Position numbers and translations under genes: made by a program
The notes under the pieces: model-generated
Databases searched by the model: none
Told to the model about the DNA's origin: nothing
The model's input: only the letters and a program-made list of their open reading frames with translations
Origin: Macrobrachium rosenbergii
Lineage: Eukaryota; Arthropoda; Malacostraca; Decapoda; Palaemonidae
Length of the DNA stretch: 64,000 bases
Direction: 5' to 3'
NCBI RefSeq assembly: GCF_040412425.1
Contig: NC_089744.1
Location: forward strand, 28,795,001-28,859,000
Shown here: positions 1-11,260 of the stretch, piece by piece
Layout of the letters: each line of letters starts with the position of its first letter
Position numbering within the stretch: the first letter of the stretch is position 1

Positions 1-55
1 GAGAGCCCAAACAGCATTCCTAGTCATAGAAAGCCTTGTAGACTTGCTGAGTAAC
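1..55 (-). CDS. Kap-alpha1: Importin subunit alpha, exon 5 (partial, cut by window edge)
   Basis: On the minus strand a pyrimidine tract ending in CTCTCAG at 56-66 is followed by coding sequence from 55 down to 1. The previous visible exon (12641-12861) ends with two bases of a codon, CA; adding the first base here gives Gln. The frame then reads LLSKSTRLSMTRNAVWAL, the start of the Armadillo repeat that follows the LLT/LLSK segment in KPNA1/5/6-type importin alpha. The exon continues beyond the window. It encodes part of the Armadillo solenoid, whose Trp/Asn ladder binds nuclear localisation signals of cargo. The intron before it is about 12.6 kb and filled with mobile elements. Too short for the length filters of most gene finders, but phase, splice site and protein match all agree. 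Confidence 0.9.
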
Positions 56-281
56 CTGAGAGAGAAAAAAAAAAAAAAGAAATATTAAAGTACAGAAACA
101 TAATAAGGTAGAATTTAAGGGTCTAACATAGCAGCATCTAATGAGAAATCAAATATTAAATTATCATTCAATATTTAAGTAGCTTTCCCAAACTAATTCA
201 AAATGGTGTGTAAAATTGAGTATGATAGCAAGCCTCATAAAAGTTTTAATATATAAACTTTGTACTATATAACTTTTTGAG

Positions 282-355
282 CTGTATATTGAGGCAATGA
301 AAATAAAAAACTGCAAATCCTGTATATTGAGGCAATGAAAATAAAAAACTGCACA
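282..355. repeat. Short tandem duplication (two units of about 38 bp)
   Basis: The sequence TGTATATTGAGGCAATGAAA plus its A-rich continuation is repeated back to back. It lies inside the last visible intron of the importin-alpha gene. Confidence 0.8.
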
Positions 356-480
356 ATCCTGCATATATCAATATTTACTTACTAACTGCAATTACAGTGC
401 TGTACTACTCCTTTTTTGTTATGTACACAGTAAAATAATAGCATCTATACTATATCTCATCTGTACATGTACAGTATTCA

Positions 481-1945
481 TATAAATTTTCATAATAAAA
501 TTCATGATTTGGATACTTATCTACTGTTAAAAGATAGTTTATATCTCCACGCCGATAGGCGAGTCAACATTCAAACAAAAGACGATCGAATGCCTGACCC
601 TGGATGATTGTCTAGTACACCTGTTCTCCACCAAGTGTGTTTCAAATGTTTTAGCTCATCAGAATTCTCCTTGACAGCCTACCAAGTTGTGGGGAGGCTG
701 GGTGAGGTCTCCTTTAACAGCAGGTTAATAATAAAATTTATTAAGAAAATTTGTTTTTGGGATGAATCTTACCTATTGATTCCCACATTAAGAACAGGAC
801 GGTGGGTAGTGCTCAGCCAATCAAGCTAAAAGTTTCTTGCATGAAATCAAAAACATTACCTAATCTGGAATCCTTTCTTTATCTTACTACCACCAGAAGT
901 TGAATTCCATTCAGGGAGCAAGGCTCTCATGTGTGCAGCGATGAGCAGCCTTGCAGAGAAAACCGCTTCAGTTCAGCCAGAGTGAAACAGAAGCAGCATG
1001 AAGGGAACTGTGCCTGAGTTCAAAAGCCCCAAAAATGACAGTCAACTAAAATTAAAAACCTTTATGATAAACAGATATGCTGCTATACAATATACATGCC
1101 TTCATGCTCCCCAAAATATTCAACCCCAGGATTCAAAATAAAGCCTAAAAGACTGCTCTTTATTCAGTTCGGGAAAAGACTTTACGCGCTGCTAGCGGTG
1201 GACTAAGGGCTTTACAGTTTTTGGATGTGATTCTGCATAGTTAAGGCAGTGAGCAGCAAAACCAAATTCCACTTCTACTGCACCACATAAGTCACATCCT
1301 CAAAAGAAATGTTTCATATTAAATACTTCAATAAAAGTCATTCCAGAGGCTCAAAAGGATCTGCAGATAAATTTTGCGGGGGATGCATACCGCAGCCCCA
1401 GACGAATAGCAAAAATCCACGAGTACTTAAAACCCCTCTAAAAACACTTAGAACTGCCCATTTTGATAGTTTAAACACAAGGAAAACCCTGTAAAAATGC
1501 TTATACCTGAGTAAGTGCATTTATTCACGAAAATTATATCAAAATACAGTAATTAGTGAATATTTCTCAGTGAAAAATACTGCGAATGGGGGAATTTTCC
1601 GTGAATAATGGGTAGATATGTTCCACAGAGAAACCCGCGAATGAGTGAATCTGCGAATCGTGAGAATACAAATATGGGGGATTTACTGTACAGTACTTCT
1701 AAATTCCAGAGAGATTGCAACTGAGTTCTAGGGGTTCAATCTCAACTGATTTGAATATCTTAAGGTGCTGATCCTTAGCCAGATCCAACTGCACATGGCA
1801 CAATGCCAACAAAGGCATGGAACTTTACCCTTGAAAGTAGACAGCAAAAAACTCTTACTATATCTTCGAACACGGAAAATTCCTATCAGTGTGGAGATAT
1901 AAGCTATCTTTAACAATAGGTAAGATAATCCCAAATAATAAATGT
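481..1945 (-). mobile_element. DIRS-like element F, internally deleted (family A)
   Basis: The left end (481-750) aligns by eye with the left hairpin of element A at 5006-5285, including the same order of segments (TTTTCATAATAAAATT, GATAGGCGAGT, TTCACCTGTT-like, TTTAACAG). The interior to about 1375 matches 5290-6370 of element A. After an inserted MITE at 1376-1688, the remainder to about 1945 ends in CTATCAGTGTGG...CTTTAACAATAGGTAAGAT, resembling the right inverted repeat of element A. It therefore looks like a 1.46-kb derivative keeping both ends and lacking RT, RNase H and gag. No coding potential is left. The minus orientation is assigned from its alignment with element A. Confidence 0.7.
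1376..1688. mobile_element. pogo/Tc1-like non-autonomous DNA element (MITE), copy 1
   Basis: This is a degraded copy, in inverted orientation, of the element at 55347-55699. Shared blocks include TTAAAACCCCT, AACTGCCCATTTTGATAGTT, TATACCTGAGTA and AATATTTCTCAGT. The right end reads TTTACTG followed by TA, matching the CAGTAAA terminus and TA flank of the other copy. The left end is truncated. Terminal CAGTAAA...CCGTATTC with a TA target is typical of pogo/Tc1-mariner elements; no transposase remains. It sits inside DIRS copy F. Confidence 0.65.
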
Positions 1946-2763
1946 TGTTATACAGAAGAAATCACTATCATCATCAGCTATACTGCATGAAAGACAAAAA
2001 TGTGAGTGACGATCAATTCTCTCTCACTCGCTGTACATACAATTTTCATATGGTACTGTATGTCAATGCACATGTATACACTTTCAATTTTGTACTAAAG
2101 AATAGACTTCTTTCAATCTTCTGTACTGCAAAAGTTTAGGCTAAGAATCGGGTGAGCTTGTAACAACAACAAGGATGATTATGTTACATAGTGAGAGCAT
2201 TATTTTGCATCTGACAAAGGTACAGTACTTAGGAGTGTGCCAATCTTCAAATTTGAAGGATTGATCAAAACTGAGTTAATAACAGTTTTGGACTGTTTAA
2301 AGTCTAAATAAACACATCCTGAAGTGTTATTGTTAAAAAAAAAAAATTTTAAATAGGTTTATTGACAATTTTGTTCATCACTTGTATGGCACTGTGAGTG
2401 ACAAAATTGTCACAAAACTTGCAACACTTTTTCTAATCCCATTTAGTTTGAAATAATTGACATACTTGTGATAACCACTAAAACGTCTCCGTTGTCTCTA
2501 GCAATAGCATCTTGGAAAACGTGAGATCAGAGCAACTCGCCCAAATTCCCCAGTCCTCTTGGCACTCATCAAAGTGGCACCAGGCATGTACCGTACCATA
2601 GAATTTACATACTGTATAATATTTTGTATTTCTTGACTTATTTTTACAGCAAAATAACCACAATATGTAAATCAACATGCTATATACAAATATGCAGACA
2701 TATGCAAATGAATAGCAATCTTCCAGTCATCACCATTTTCGTATACAAAATTTATCATCATAA
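1946..2763. other. Intron sequence without recognisable feature
   Basis: AT-rich sequence in the importin-alpha intron. No exon, RNA gene or repeat was recognised apart from homopolymer runs near 2334-2345. Confidence 0.5.
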
Positions 2764-4185
2764 CCCTTAAACGCCTACTGGACATATCATACGTCGACTA
2801 AAATTGTCTGTTGGGTGCCAAGTGGACGTACCGTACGTCGACTACAAAAAATTTCAACCTTCGGTCAAATTTGACTCGACCGAAATGGTCGAAAAACGCA
2901 ATTGTAAGCTAAAACTCTTACATTCTAGTAATATTCAATCATGCACCTTCATTTTGCAATAAATTGGAAGTCTCTAGCACAATATTTCGATTTATGGTGA
3001 ATTTTTGAAAAAAACTTTTTTCTTACACCCACTCGGTAACTCGGCCAAAAATTTCAGAAATTCTTTCATCATTTTGTCATAATTTTTGCACTGTTCTATA
3101 TTAGCCGTTACATAAAGTTTTATATATGAAAATGTGTGCAATTTCATGTACATTACAACAGAAAATAACTCATGGTTGTAGCTTTTATCAGTTTTGAAAT
3201 ATTTTCATATAAATCACAATAACTGCCAAAATTTCAACCTTGGTCAACTTTGATTTCGACCGAAATGGTAAAAAATGCAATTGTAAGCTAAAACTCTTAC
3301 ATTCTAGTAATATTCAATCATTTACCTTCATTTTGCAACCAATTGGAAGTCTCTAGCACAATATTTCGATTTATGGTGAATTTTTGAAAAACTTTTTCCT
3401 TATGTCCGCGCCAGAAATTCTTTAAATCACGTTGTCGTAATGTTTGCACTGTTTTATATTAGTCGTTACATAAAGTTTTATATATGGAAATGTGCGCAAT
3501 TTCATGTAGAATACAACAGAAAATAACTCATGGTTATAGCTTTTATCAGTTTTGAAATATTTTCATATAAATCACGATAAATAGAAAAAATTCGACTTTT
3601 GGTCAACTTTAACGCGACTGAAATGGTCGAAAACTGCAATTGTAAGCTAAAACACTTACAGTCTAGTAATATTCAATCAATTAGCTTCATTTTTCAACAA
3701 ACGGGAAGTCTTTAGCACAATATTTCGATTTATGGTGAATTTTTGAAAAAAACATTTTTTTACGTCCGCTCGTTACAAATTCATGCATCATTTTGTGATA
3801 ATATTTTCTCTGTGTTGCTTTGATCGTTTTACAATTTGTTATATACCAAAATCATCGCAATTTTGTGTACAATACAACTAAAAAATATTAACTCATTAGC
3901 TTTAACCATTGTGCTTACAGCACGATTTGTATACAATTATATGTTTTTTTTTTCGCTGTCATATATTCCAATATTTATATATGATATTTTTTTTTCATTT
4001 CTGATGGTTGCATACTAAACTTCAGGCAATGACAAAAAAAGGAGCCAAAAATGAACTCTAAATCTTAAAAACTAAGCGTCCTGTGATTTTTGAAAAAAAC
4101 TTTTTTTTCCGCTTCGGCGCTAACTCACCGAACGCCGCCGGCATACGGGAGACGTTTTTGTAAATAGAGGCTCGGCGTTTAAGGG
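2764..4185. mobile_element. piggyBac-like non-autonomous element with ATAA flanks
   Basis: The element begins CCCTTAAACGCC at 2764 and ends GGCGTTTAAGGG at 4185, a perfect 12-bp inverted repeat. It is flanked on both sides by ATAA (2760-2763 and 4186-4189). CCC...GGG termini with a 4-bp AT-only duplication are typical of piggyBac elements, which normally use TTAA; ATAA would be a variant target. The interior holds three diverged tandem units rather than a transposase. Classification is an inference from the ends only. Confidence 0.6.
2845..3900. repeat. Three tandem units of about 360-380 bp inside the piggyBac-like element
   Basis: Units start near 2845, 3227 and 3586. Each carries the blocks CGACCGAAATGGT or a close variant, CAATTGTAAGCTAAAAC, TCTAGTAATATTCAATCA, CAATATTTCGATTTATGGTG and GTTTTATATATG or a variant. 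The third unit decays towards 3900. Confidence 0.85.
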
Positions 4186-4189
4186 ATAA

Positions 4190-5005
4190 GTGAAATCATT
4201 TACAATTCATTTTTTTTTATAAATGGTGAAAGCAGAATTAAGATGTTTTATTTCCTCAGGATATCTTTACAGGTGTCTATTCACAAATAAAAAAAAATGT
4301 AAGTATATGGCAACATATCCTTCGGGTGTGTCACATAGTGCCAGTGTACTTCGTGCATTTCCAAGTACAATTTTTTCTGCCAAAATAGCAGCAAAGAAGA
4401 AATGTATAAGAGAACTATATAAAACTATACGCACCAGAGAAATGAAAAAAACAAAAGAAATCGGAACATAAGACAAGTGACTCCATTGGAGAAATGTCAC
4501 AAACGTCAATCACCCATGAAGAAACCACACATTTTCATCAGATTATTTTGTAAAGTTCAGGGGATATTTCTTACTCAGCTTTCTAAATATCATAGTTTCA
4601 TAGTTATAACAAAATAAGCAGTAGTTTTTCCTTTTGCAATGATCTCAAAACTTACTATTTTAAAAAGTAAAGGAGCATACCTCGAAGAAGACTGAACCAA
4701 ATTCAATGGAAGGTTCACAGCATGTAGTATAACTATATATCTTTAATTTAGCGTAAATTACATTTTTTTCAACTGCAAAATTCATAAACTTAGAGTTCAA
4801 ATTTTTTTTTACTTCCTAATGCAAGTATTTTCAGTATTAGTTGTTTAATTAGTAAAAATTTGAAGCAAATCCCTTCCATCATAAGTAGCAATGCTCACCT
4901 ACTTTAGTTAATAAGGCCTTATGGCAGCTCTGCACCCCTCAAAGTCCCCATAAAAATATAAAAAATCTAAAAATATTTGCCTTGGCAAGGTCTTAAAATA
5001 TAAAT
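4190..5005. other. Intron sequence without recognisable feature
   Basis: AT-rich sequence between the piggyBac-like element and DIRS copy A. No gene or repeat structure was recognised. Confidence 0.5.
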
Positions 5006-5330
5006 TTTCATAATAAAATTTATTATTTGGATACTTACCTACAGTTAAAGTTAGCCTTATATTGTGCATCGATAGGCGAGTGGGCATTCAAACAAAGAGA
5101 ATAAAATCGCTTGGCTGACCCAGAAGACTGTCTTGTTCACCTGTTTTCCACCAGGTGTGTTCGAATGTTTCAGTTCTAGTCAGAATTCTCCTTGACAGCC
5201 CACTAAGTGTGGGGAATCTGGGTGGGGTCTACTTTAACAGTAGGTAAGTATCCAAATACTAAATTTTATTATGAAAATTTATATTTGGGGTGAATCTTAC
5301 CTACTGTTTAAAGTTAGCTGATTCCCTCAC
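5006..5330. repeat. Left terminal hairpin of DIRS A (ITR plus internal complementary region)
   Basis: TATTTGGATACTTACCTAC at about 5022-5041 recurs inverted as GTAGGTAAGTATCCAAATA at about 5240-5258, giving a hairpin of about 250 bp. A third, direct copy (GAATCTTACCTACTGTTTAA) follows at 5291-5310. The right end of the element carries the inverse of this third copy. Three copies at one end and one at the other is the arrangement of ITR and internal complementary region in DIRS elements. Confidence 0.8.
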
Positions 5331-5959
5331 TGATAAAAAAGGATGGTGGGTAATGCAGCTAGATAAATTCTGCTCAGCTGAGCGAGCTAAGAACTTCTTG
5401 CATGAAACCCAAAACATTCTTACCTGATCTACAATCTCTCCTGGAAAATACTGCCACCAGAAGGTGGATTCCATTCAAGGTGCAAGGCTCTCATGTGCGT
5501 GCAGCCAAGAGTAGCCTTGCAGAGAAAACTACTTTGTCTTCAGCCAGAATGAATAGAAGAAGTGTGGTGGGACGCCTGGGTCCGAAAGCCCAAAAAACAA
5601 CAGTCAACTACAAATACATACCTATGACATTAAGGTACGCTCCTGTACAACAAATGTACCTTCATGCTCCCCAGTAAACCAACACCCAGGATTAAAATAA
5701 GCAGCCTAAAAGATTGCTCTTTCTTTCGGTTCAGGAAAAGATTTTACCTGCTACATCTATTTTCAAACACAATTTCTACATCTTTAAGATAATGAACAGC
5801 AAAAACTGAATTGCACTTCTACTGTGCTGCATTAATTACGTCCTCATGAGACAAATTCTTCAAAAAAAACTAAAAGACAAAGCAACCACTCTTACGATAT
5901 GGATATTACCTTCATTAAAGGTAAGATATCTGGATTTTGCTTTTCATGCACTAGTCTTA

Positions 5960-6205
5960 TTAAATGCTTAACAAAAAACACATCACATTCTTAGATAATG
6001 GGGTGTTGGGTTTTCTAACCCTACAAAATAAATGGTCAACTCTGCCCCTAACAGGCTTTAGCCTATCTAAATAAATGTTAACTGCTCTAACTGGACAGAG
6101 CAAAGCCTCTTCTTCATTCCCTGCCAAAGAGGTTAAATTTGGAATCCTTACCATTCTCAGTAGTAGCTTGGCCTTAACATCATTCGTAGCCCTGAATAAA
6201 GGCAC
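5960..6205 (-). pseudogene. Tyrosine recombinase fragment, DIRS A
   Basis: The minus-strand frame contains LLCPVRAVNIYLDRLKPVRG and HLFCRVRKPNTPLSKNVMCF. These match the segment LCPVRAL-YYL...PLTKSALSFF found in the better preserved recombinase of element C1 (17016-17534). This is the middle of the YR domain between the two catalytic boxes. The N-terminal Arg box and the C-terminal Tyr are not in this frame. In DIRS elements the recombinase integrates the circular DNA intermediate without target-site duplication. This fragment cannot be functional. Confidence 0.7.
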
Positions 6206-6465
6206 AAATCATAATATGGCATCTTTACAAAAGCCTACCTTATTGGAGAATGCTTGTACAGTAACTTGCTCACTCTTTTCGCTGTTGCTAGCGCTACCAA
6301 AAAAAAGTCTTCATGGTCAGAAACTTCAAAGAAGCAGGTTTCAAAGGCTCAAACGGATCTGCAGATAAAAATTTTTAAACTAAGTCCAAGTTCCATGAAA
6401 GAGATTGAACACTGCCTCTGATACAAAACCAAGGTTGTTGCTCATCTTGATTTAAGCATAGATTT

Positions 6466-7011
6466 TCAAGATACTTTAAAAAATCCCCTCACTCGGGGGA
6501 GACAGTCGAGTCTCCAAGTGGTTAAGTATTGTATGTTGATGCTTTGGTGGAACCGCATGGAACTCGGTTGCCTGAGTAGATCCTTCCTTAAAGGAAGAAT
6601 ATGCGGGAGATCCACCAAAAGAGGTAGAAGGACAGGAAACCATTCTCTGTGAGGCCACCATGGTGCTACTAGAGTCATTCTGCAATGGCTTGACTCCTGA
6701 AACTTGTTCAGCATTTTCCTTATTACTGCAAAAGGAGGAAAAGTGTAACCATCTAGGTTGAACCAATCTCGAAGAAATGTATCTACTGCCCAAGCCTGAC
6801 AGTCCTGGCATGGAGAACAATACACTGGAAGTTTGTTGTTCAATGATGTGGCGAATAAGTACACATTTGGTGCTTCCCACAGACTCCACAGAGACTGGCA
6901 GACCTGTGGATTAACGACCATTCTGTGGGTAGGACTTGTCCTTTCCTGCTCAATTGATCTGCCATAACATTGTGTTTCCCTGGAATGAACTGTGGAACCA
7001 AAATAACACAT
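6466..7011 (-). pseudogene. DIRS A pol segment downstream of RNase H
   Basis: The frame contains VCQSLWSLWEAPNVYLFATS, LNNKLPVYCSP, LDGYTFPPFAV and MTLVAPWWPHREWFPVLLPL. This string of motifs (LW..P.VDLFA, N..LP.F.SP, YAFPPF, M.L.AP.WP...WFP.L) follows RNase H in DIRS pol proteins, and recurs here in elements C1, C2, C3 and D. The frame stops at 7011, where the inserted B fragment begins, which marks the insertion point. The RNase H part of the same gene resumes at about 7640. A second frame (6476-6889) overlaps it and shares pieces, showing a frameshift. Confidence 0.75.
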
Positions 7012-7640
7012 TTTTTAAGTAATTTGTATTTTTCCTAACAGGCAAACCTGAGGTCTTTACATATGGGATTAACTTTCAGCAAGCTGGAAATCCGGCCGTT
7101 AAACCTCTGCAAGGTTGGTTACGATAACAGTTACTGATGGTAGGGGAGGAAGCACCTCCCACCCAGTTGGTATACATTCAGTTCTACAGAGTTTATCTTT
7201 TGGCCCAGGTAAGAGAATGAGGGGTGGTAAGAGGTGGGCCCTTGATGTAAAGACCTCAGGTTTGTATGTCAGGAAAAATACAAATTACTTTAAAAATGTC
7301 ATTTATTCCTGCACGAATACAATCCCTTGTTCTTTACATACGGGAGAGTTACTTTTGAAGGGAGGATTCCAAGCAACTCTCTTAACTGACTGGTAGTTCA
7401 GCTCACCTGGGTACTCTCTCCTTGGTCATGAAAGAGCAAAGGAAGGAGACCATACCTCTGATCTACTGAACAGGAGAGATGTTCAATCATCAAACTTCTG
7501 GGCATTTTGAATTAAAGGAATGTAATATCCTTGAATCGAAAAGGTTTGGATGAACCCACAGTGTTGGAGACTATAAAGCTAAGAATAACCAACTGGTCTG
7601 CCCATAGAGAGAAGGAAGGATTTGCATCTACTAATCCAAA
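7012..7640. mobile_element. B-family DIRS terminal fragment inserted in DIRS A
   Basis: It starts AAGTAATTTGTATTTTTCCTA and repeats this inverted near 7270-7295 (TAGTTTGTATGTCAGGAAAA-like, AAATACAAATTACTT), forming a 270-bp hairpin. The rest to about 7640 aligns with 10760-11110 of element B2 (shared TCATTTATTCCT, TTGGTCATG or variant, ATGCCTCTGATC or variant, GGAGAC.AT.AAGCTAAG). It lacks a right end, so it is a truncated insertion. It separates two parts of one pol frame of element A. Confidence 0.65.
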
Positions 7641-7643
7641 TAG

Positions 7644-8228
7644 TTAGTTCCTGGCTTCTGCCCACAGAAGCAACTTCTCCGCTATCAGAAACACTGACTT
7701 CGATCTCGTGCCACCCTGGTTTCTGATGTATGCCAAAGAGGTGGTATTGTCTGAAAACACTGCTATTACCTTCCGTCTGGCAACGTGTTCACACTGAAGG
7801 AGGGATTTCCATACAGCCAACAGTTCTAGGTTATGTGCAACTCCATCTCTTGTGGAGACCATATCCCAGACATCTGAAGGCCTCCCAGGCATGCTCCCAA
7901 GCCTGTCATTGAAATCTGAAAACAAGGTAAGGTCTGGGCTCATTACCTCTAGGGATGACCCAGTCCCCAGTCTCTGGCAATCCTTCCACCATGCTAAAGT
8001 CTCCCGAAAACTTGCTGGGACCAAAACTAAATGGGAGTCTGGCAGAGACTTCCTGTCCTTCCTGTCCCAAGTTTCAGATAGAGCTGAATTGGCCACATCC
8101 TGAGCCTTGCTACCCTGACAAATTTTTCCAGAGATGCCATGTATCCCAACAGAGACAGCCATTGTCTTGTTGGAAGTTGCTTCAAGGGCTGAAATTTTCC
8201 TAGAAGCGATAAGAAAGTGTCTATTCAT
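7644..8228 (-). pseudogene. RNase H domain, DIRS A
   Basis: The frame of 194 residues holds VIAVFSDNTTSLAYIRNQGG and LIAEKLLLWAEARN. The SDNTT-LAYI motif, containing one of the catalytic Asp residues of RNase H, and the following L.W.E segment are shared by all DIRS pol relics in the window. RNase H would remove RNA from the RNA-DNA hybrid during reverse transcription. The domain is separated from its downstream part by the inserted B fragment and from RT by a frameshift near 8230. Confidence 0.75.
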
Positions 8229-8264
8229 TTTTCTGATGGAAACGCCTGAAAACTGAGTCTATCC

Positions 8265-8630
8265 TCATCCCCTAGATAGAGAATGGATTGAGTTGGAATC
8301 AGGGCAGACTTCTGAAAATTGATCAGGATGCCCAGGCATCAAGCAAGGCAAAGTAACAGATCCTTGGCCCTCAGAATTCCATTGAAAGAGCTGGCCAACA
8401 CTAGCCAGTCGTCTAAACAGAGCAGAATTCTCACTCCTGAAAGGTGACACCATCCCCCTACTGGCACTAAAATCCTCATGAATACCCGAGGTGCTGTACA
8501 CAGGCTGAAGCAAAGAGCCCTGAATTGAAACACCCTCCCTGCAAACACAGATCACAGGAACTTGCTTGACTGAGGATTTATCCGGATGTGGAAATAAGCA
8601 TCTTGCTTGTCCACCAATATCATCAGTCAT
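8265..8630 (-). pseudogene. Reverse transcriptase fragment, DIRS A
   Basis: Two overlapping frames carry pieces of the RT palm. One (8339-8548) reads VFQFRALCFSLCTAPRVFMR and then LLCLDDWLVLA at about 8408-8419. CLDD stands where YLDD stands in elements C3 and D; the two Asp residues are kept but the Tyr is replaced by Cys. The other frame (8265-8630) contains the start, MTDDIGGQARCLFPHPDKS, which matches the IDMQDAYFHIPIHPDS region after a shift. The gene is frameshifted several times and only the fingers and palm segment is left. Confidence 0.7.
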
Positions 8631-8645
8631 TCTCCTGAATTGCCG

Positions 8646-9930
8646 CTAGCCCTGTGGTGGATGATTCCATGGAGAATGGGGACAGGCATATGAATGTGTT
8701 GAGTTTGGACACATCCAGTGCTGGGCGCCAGAATAAGTCGGCTGTGAAACCCTGGCGAGTTTTCTGGCACTTGCGCTATCGCCTTCTTCTCTAGGAATGA
8801 TACCGCCTCTTTCTGAAGTATAAGAAGCTTTTTCAGCTATGAAGATAAGATGGAAATCAATTGGAGATGACGACAGAGGGGGAGGAGACAGAAAAGGAAT
8901 TACATAGGCTTCCTTTACTACCTCCCCCACCCAAAGTTCTACTTCTAAGTTTCTCCAAACATGCCAGAAGGCCTGAAGTCAGCCTCCTACCGGAACCTGA
9001 GGGTATAAAGCTTCCTTTCTTTCTAAAAACCTTAGAAGCTTTGCTCTTATTGAAGCCTGATATGGACCTATGAAAGGTCTTAGCTGCTGGAGACGAGCCA
9101 TGAGATGAGGGACGAATCTTGACTGGAGGGCCAGAAGGAAAAGGACCAGGTCTTTTATTGCCTGCCTTCAAAGATTGTCTGATAGCCAACCTATTTTCCT
9201 GTATGGAATATCCTCCCTTACTGCCTTAAACAGCGACGGATTAAGAAAGCGATTCACAATTGTTCCCTCTTCTTCAAGACCGGGTTAGAAAAAGCATAAG
9301 AACATTCACGTGTCACGTCTGAGATAGCCTAGTCCAGGCAAGTCAAAAAATCTAAAGGCTCCTCCCAAATAATTCTAACAAAGACTTGGACAAAGTCTTT
9401 GCCTCTGCATTAGACCAAAGCACCTTAGCAGTCTCAAGAACGCGTCTCTTCATAGGATCAAGACAAGCAAGGAAATCAGAACTGTCAACCGATGACGGTT
9501 TAAGAGCTGGTAACGAGCCTGTGTCGTAAGAAGCGGCTCTCCACAACTTCATAAAAACAGCTGGCAGACTTGGAGGAAGCTTTGTGCACCAGAATACGAG
9601 CTATTTCGTCAAAATGCACTCTAATTGAAGGAGAAAGCTTAGGCTTCTTCAAAGACTTAACAGGTGCCAAAATACAAAAAGAAAACAGAGACCTAGTCAC
9701 TACAAAACTTTCCTCCTCTAAATGAGGATTAAGGGAAGAGCAATATTCTAGCAAACAGCGAAAGACTGAAGGAGACTCTTCCAACTCAAACTCTTCTTCC
9801 GCCAGCTGCGGAGTCAGGGCAACAGCAGCCGCCTCCTTGCAACGAAATTCTGACTCAACAGGAGGGGAGACTGAAGGAAAAGTAGTCTGCAGCTGTACAG
9901 ACGAAGGGTCACTAGCAAGGGAAGAAAAGA
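8646..9930 (-). pseudogene. Gag region of DIRS A (degenerate)
   Basis: Minus-strand frames at 8646-8930, 8857-9189, 9352-9552 and 9500-9784 form a broken chain in the position of gag in elements C and D. Recognisable pieces include LSPSIRVHFDEIARILVHKA and GPFPSGPPVKIRPSSHGSSP (compare the Pro- and Ser-rich C-terminal part of the other Gags). Similarity is weak; the assignment rests mainly on its place between RT and the right terminal repeat. The N-terminal Cys-rich motif was not found here. Confidence 0.45.
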
Positions 9931-10030
9931 GTTTATGACCTCACCTAACTAATTGCTTCCCTTCTTTTCTTAAATCTGACACTTTTAAGCATACAGTCCT
10001 TAGACCTATCCCTGCATTTCTCACGTCTAA

Positions 10031-10130
10031 TGTCTAGATCACACACTGAACCCCTGTAGCTTGTACAAACAGGTAATGTCTAGATCACAAACTGAACCCC
10101 AGTAGCTGGTACAAACAGTATGTTGATCTA
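10031..10130. repeat. Tandem duplication, about 50-bp unit
   Basis: ATGTCTAGATCACA.ACTGAACCCC.GTAGCT.GTACAAACAG occurs twice in tandem (about 10031 and 10077), near the right end of DIRS A. Confidence 0.85.
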
Positions 10131-11260
10131 CCTCAAATTTTGGCATACTTACACAGTAATCATTCCTACATAACCTGGTGTTATTTGTTTTGCTTCTGGT
10201 GGAAGACATCCTAAGAAGATAAAAATTACAGTACTGTGATCAGGAGCCAACAGCCAAAGCTCATAGAATACCAACAGTCGACCTATACCCAATGGCAGCA
10301 AGGAGAATTCCAACTAAAGTTAAAACATTCTAACACACCTGGCAGAGAACAGGTGAACTAGAAAGTCTTCCAGGTCAGTCAAGCAATTTTCTACTTTTTG
10401 TTTGAATGCTGACTTGCCTATAGGAGCGGAGTATAAGGCTAACTTTAACAGTGTGTAAGATTCATCCAAAAATGAAAAATTTTGGAAGTAATTTATATTT
10501 TTCCTAACATACAAACCTGAGGTCTTTCCATAGGAATTACCTTCAGAGCAAGCTGGAGCAGGCTATTCTACACAACAAGGTTGTTCGGTAGTTGCACCAC
10601 CGGTGGGAGGGACGAGGGGTACCCTCACCACCACCTGTTGCTGATAATAGCCCAGGTATCAGAATGTGGGGTGGCTAGAGGTGGGCAGTGCATGTAAAGA
10701 CCTCAGGTTTGTATGTTTGAAAAAATACAAATTACTTCCAAAATTTGTCATTTATTCCTATATGAATACAAACCATTGGTCTTTAAATAGGAAGACTTAC
10801 TGTTTGGTGGGAGGAATTGAGTAGACTTCCTAACCAACTGGGGGTTTGCCTCACCTAGAACTCTTTTCTGGTCATGTAATGTCGAGCAAAGGAATCAGTC
10901 CCATGCCTCTGATCAGGGGAACAAATGTGTGCTTGACTGTCAGACTTCCCAGCTTTTCAAAGTAATGGGTGTGAAAGAAGCATTACTTCAAAAAAGGCTT
11001 GGGATAACACTATGTCGGAGACAATGAAGCTAAGGTAAGCAACAGGTTAATTTTATTGCCAACCCCCTCTCCCCTTGCTAGAGAGTGGGCAGGACTTGCT
11101 TCTATTAGATTATAAGAATGGAAAAAATAGAGTGGCTGATCACTCACTTGCACCTGTGCCTGTCCAGCACAATGCTTTGAACACCTATCCTCTGCCTGCT
11201 GTAAGAGGAGAGGTACGGGAAGGGGAAAGGAGGGATGCCAGTCACACATACTCACAGTTC

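Larger units (their letters stand above)
5006..10484 (-). mobile_element. DIRS-like retrotransposon A (degenerate, with nested B fragment)
   Basis: The element reads right to left: right inverted repeat about 10230-10484, gag relic 8646-9930, RT 8265-8630, RNase H 7644-8228, the segment after RNase H 6466-7011, YR relic 5960-6205, then the left hairpin 5006-5330. The right end (for example CTATAGGAGCGGAGTATAAGG at 10419-10440) is the reverse complement of left-end sequence. A B-family fragment (7012 to about 7640) interrupts it between RNase H and the downstream segment. A tyrosine recombinase with inverted termini and an internal complementary region defines the DIRS order. All reading frames are broken, so it is a dead copy. 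It lies in the intron between exons 4 and 5 of importin alpha, in sense orientation. Confidence 0.85.

Noticed and set aside
4223..4509. Overlapping plus and minus frames of about 80 codons at 4.2-4.5 kb
   Set aside because: Open on both strands with low-complexity Lys or Phe content; no homology seen.
8861..9073. Plus-strand frames overlapping the DIRS gag and pol relics
   Set aside because: They are antisense shadows of the minus-strand retrotransposon genes; many similar plus frames (for example 20.0 kb, 37.4 kb, 50.2 kb) were left out for the same reason.
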